DNA of 6,139 nucleotides from Nitratifractor sp964650685. GTDB lineage: Bacteria > Campylobacterota > Campylobacteria > Campylobacterales > Sulfurovaceae. The position numbers were made by a program, and so were the translations under genes. Below, piece by piece: positions 5,893 to 6,139 of the stretch; position 1 is the stretch's first letter, and each line of letters opens with the position of its first letter. The stretch lies in assembly GCA_964650685.1 (NCBI GenBank), contig CAZYUW010000061.1, positions 1 to 6,139 on the forward strand, in the 5' to 3' direction. The notes under the pieces are model-generated. The model worked only from the letters and a program-made list of their open reading frames with translations. It was not told the DNA's origin and did not search any database.

Positions 5893-6139
5893 ATGTCATA
5901 TTTCATAGAAAAGTTCGATCCTGAGATATATCGAGCCATAGAATCGGAACTGAAAAGAGAGACCGAACATCTCGAGATGATCGCCAGCGAAAACTTCACC
6001 TTCCCCGAAGTAATGGAGGCTATGGGCTCCGTCTTTACCAACAAATACGCGGAAGGCTATCCGAACAAGCGATATTATGGCGGATGTGAATATGCCGATC
6101 GTGTCGAACAGCTCGCCATAGACAGATGCAAGGATCTCT
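5893..6139 (+). CDS. glyA: Serine hydroxymethyltransferase, N-terminal part
   Basis: GlyA is a cytoplasmic pyridoxal-phosphate enzyme that interconverts serine and glycine and loads tetrahydrofolate with a one-carbon unit. Only the first 82 codons are present; the frame is still open at the right edge. The family is clear from EMIASENF (28-35) and NKYAEGYPNKRYYGGCEYAD (50-69), which hold Tyr52, Glu54 and Tyr61/Tyr62, equivalents of active-site residues in other SHMTs. The ATG has AAAGGA five bases upstream (5882-5887) and lies 12 bases after lysS, so it should be co-transcribed. The lysyl-tRNA binding and catalytic lysine regions are not reached: the PLP lysine lies beyond the window. Confidence 0.96.
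   Translation, partial: MSYFIEKFDPEIYRAIESELKRETEHLEMIASENFTFPEVMEAMGSVFTNKYAEGYPNKRYYGGCEYADRVEQLAIDRCKDL

Overview
The window is chromosomal DNA that looks like the phylum Campylobacterota (formerly Epsilonproteobacteria). The main evidence is the gene order gatC - pilT - cvpA - fur - lysS - glyA on the + strand. As I recall it, this is the fur neighbourhood of Campylobacter jejuni (gatC, cvpA-like gene, fur, lysS, glyA) with a pilT gene added. The Fur and GatC sequences also resemble that group. Base composition is moderate and codon choice leans to AGA and ATA, which would suit an environmental member rather than a very AT-rich pathogen. Genus cannot be fixed from the sequence alone.

Layout. 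Positions 1-129 (- strand) hold a consensus sigma70-type promoter whose -35 box contains the stop codon of the gene before it. After it comes an unusual roughly 90-nt leader with a 21-codon mini-ORF, two related repeats and a strong ribosome binding site at the window edge; the gene it serves lies outside. Positions 126-1615 (- strand) are dapE followed by a translationally coupled small membrane protein. Positions 1616-1817 are a divergent control region with candidate promoters both ways and a tandem 9-bp repeat. Positions 1818-6139 (+ strand) form one tight gene series, gatC-pilT-cvpA-fur-lysS-glyA, with gaps of 50, 13, 19, 24 and 12 nt and no visible terminator. glyA is cut by the right edge.

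Functionally the + strand operon mixes translation (GatC for tRNA-dependent amidation, LysS for Lys-tRNA), one-carbon metabolism (GlyA), a membrane protein of the CvpA family, the type IV pilus retraction ATPase PilT, and the iron regulator Fur. Fur has no dedicated promoter that I can see directly upstream. The divergent dapE makes diaminopimelate and lysine precursor, so lysine supply and lysine charging flank the same control region; this is probably coincidence.

Most of the window is ordinary, well-conserved housekeeping DNA. I see no new defence or mobile system. The parts most worth a second look are the 1-129 promoter and leader, the extended -10 promoter candidate inside the 3' end of gatC, and the pilT insertion in an otherwise conserved fur operon.
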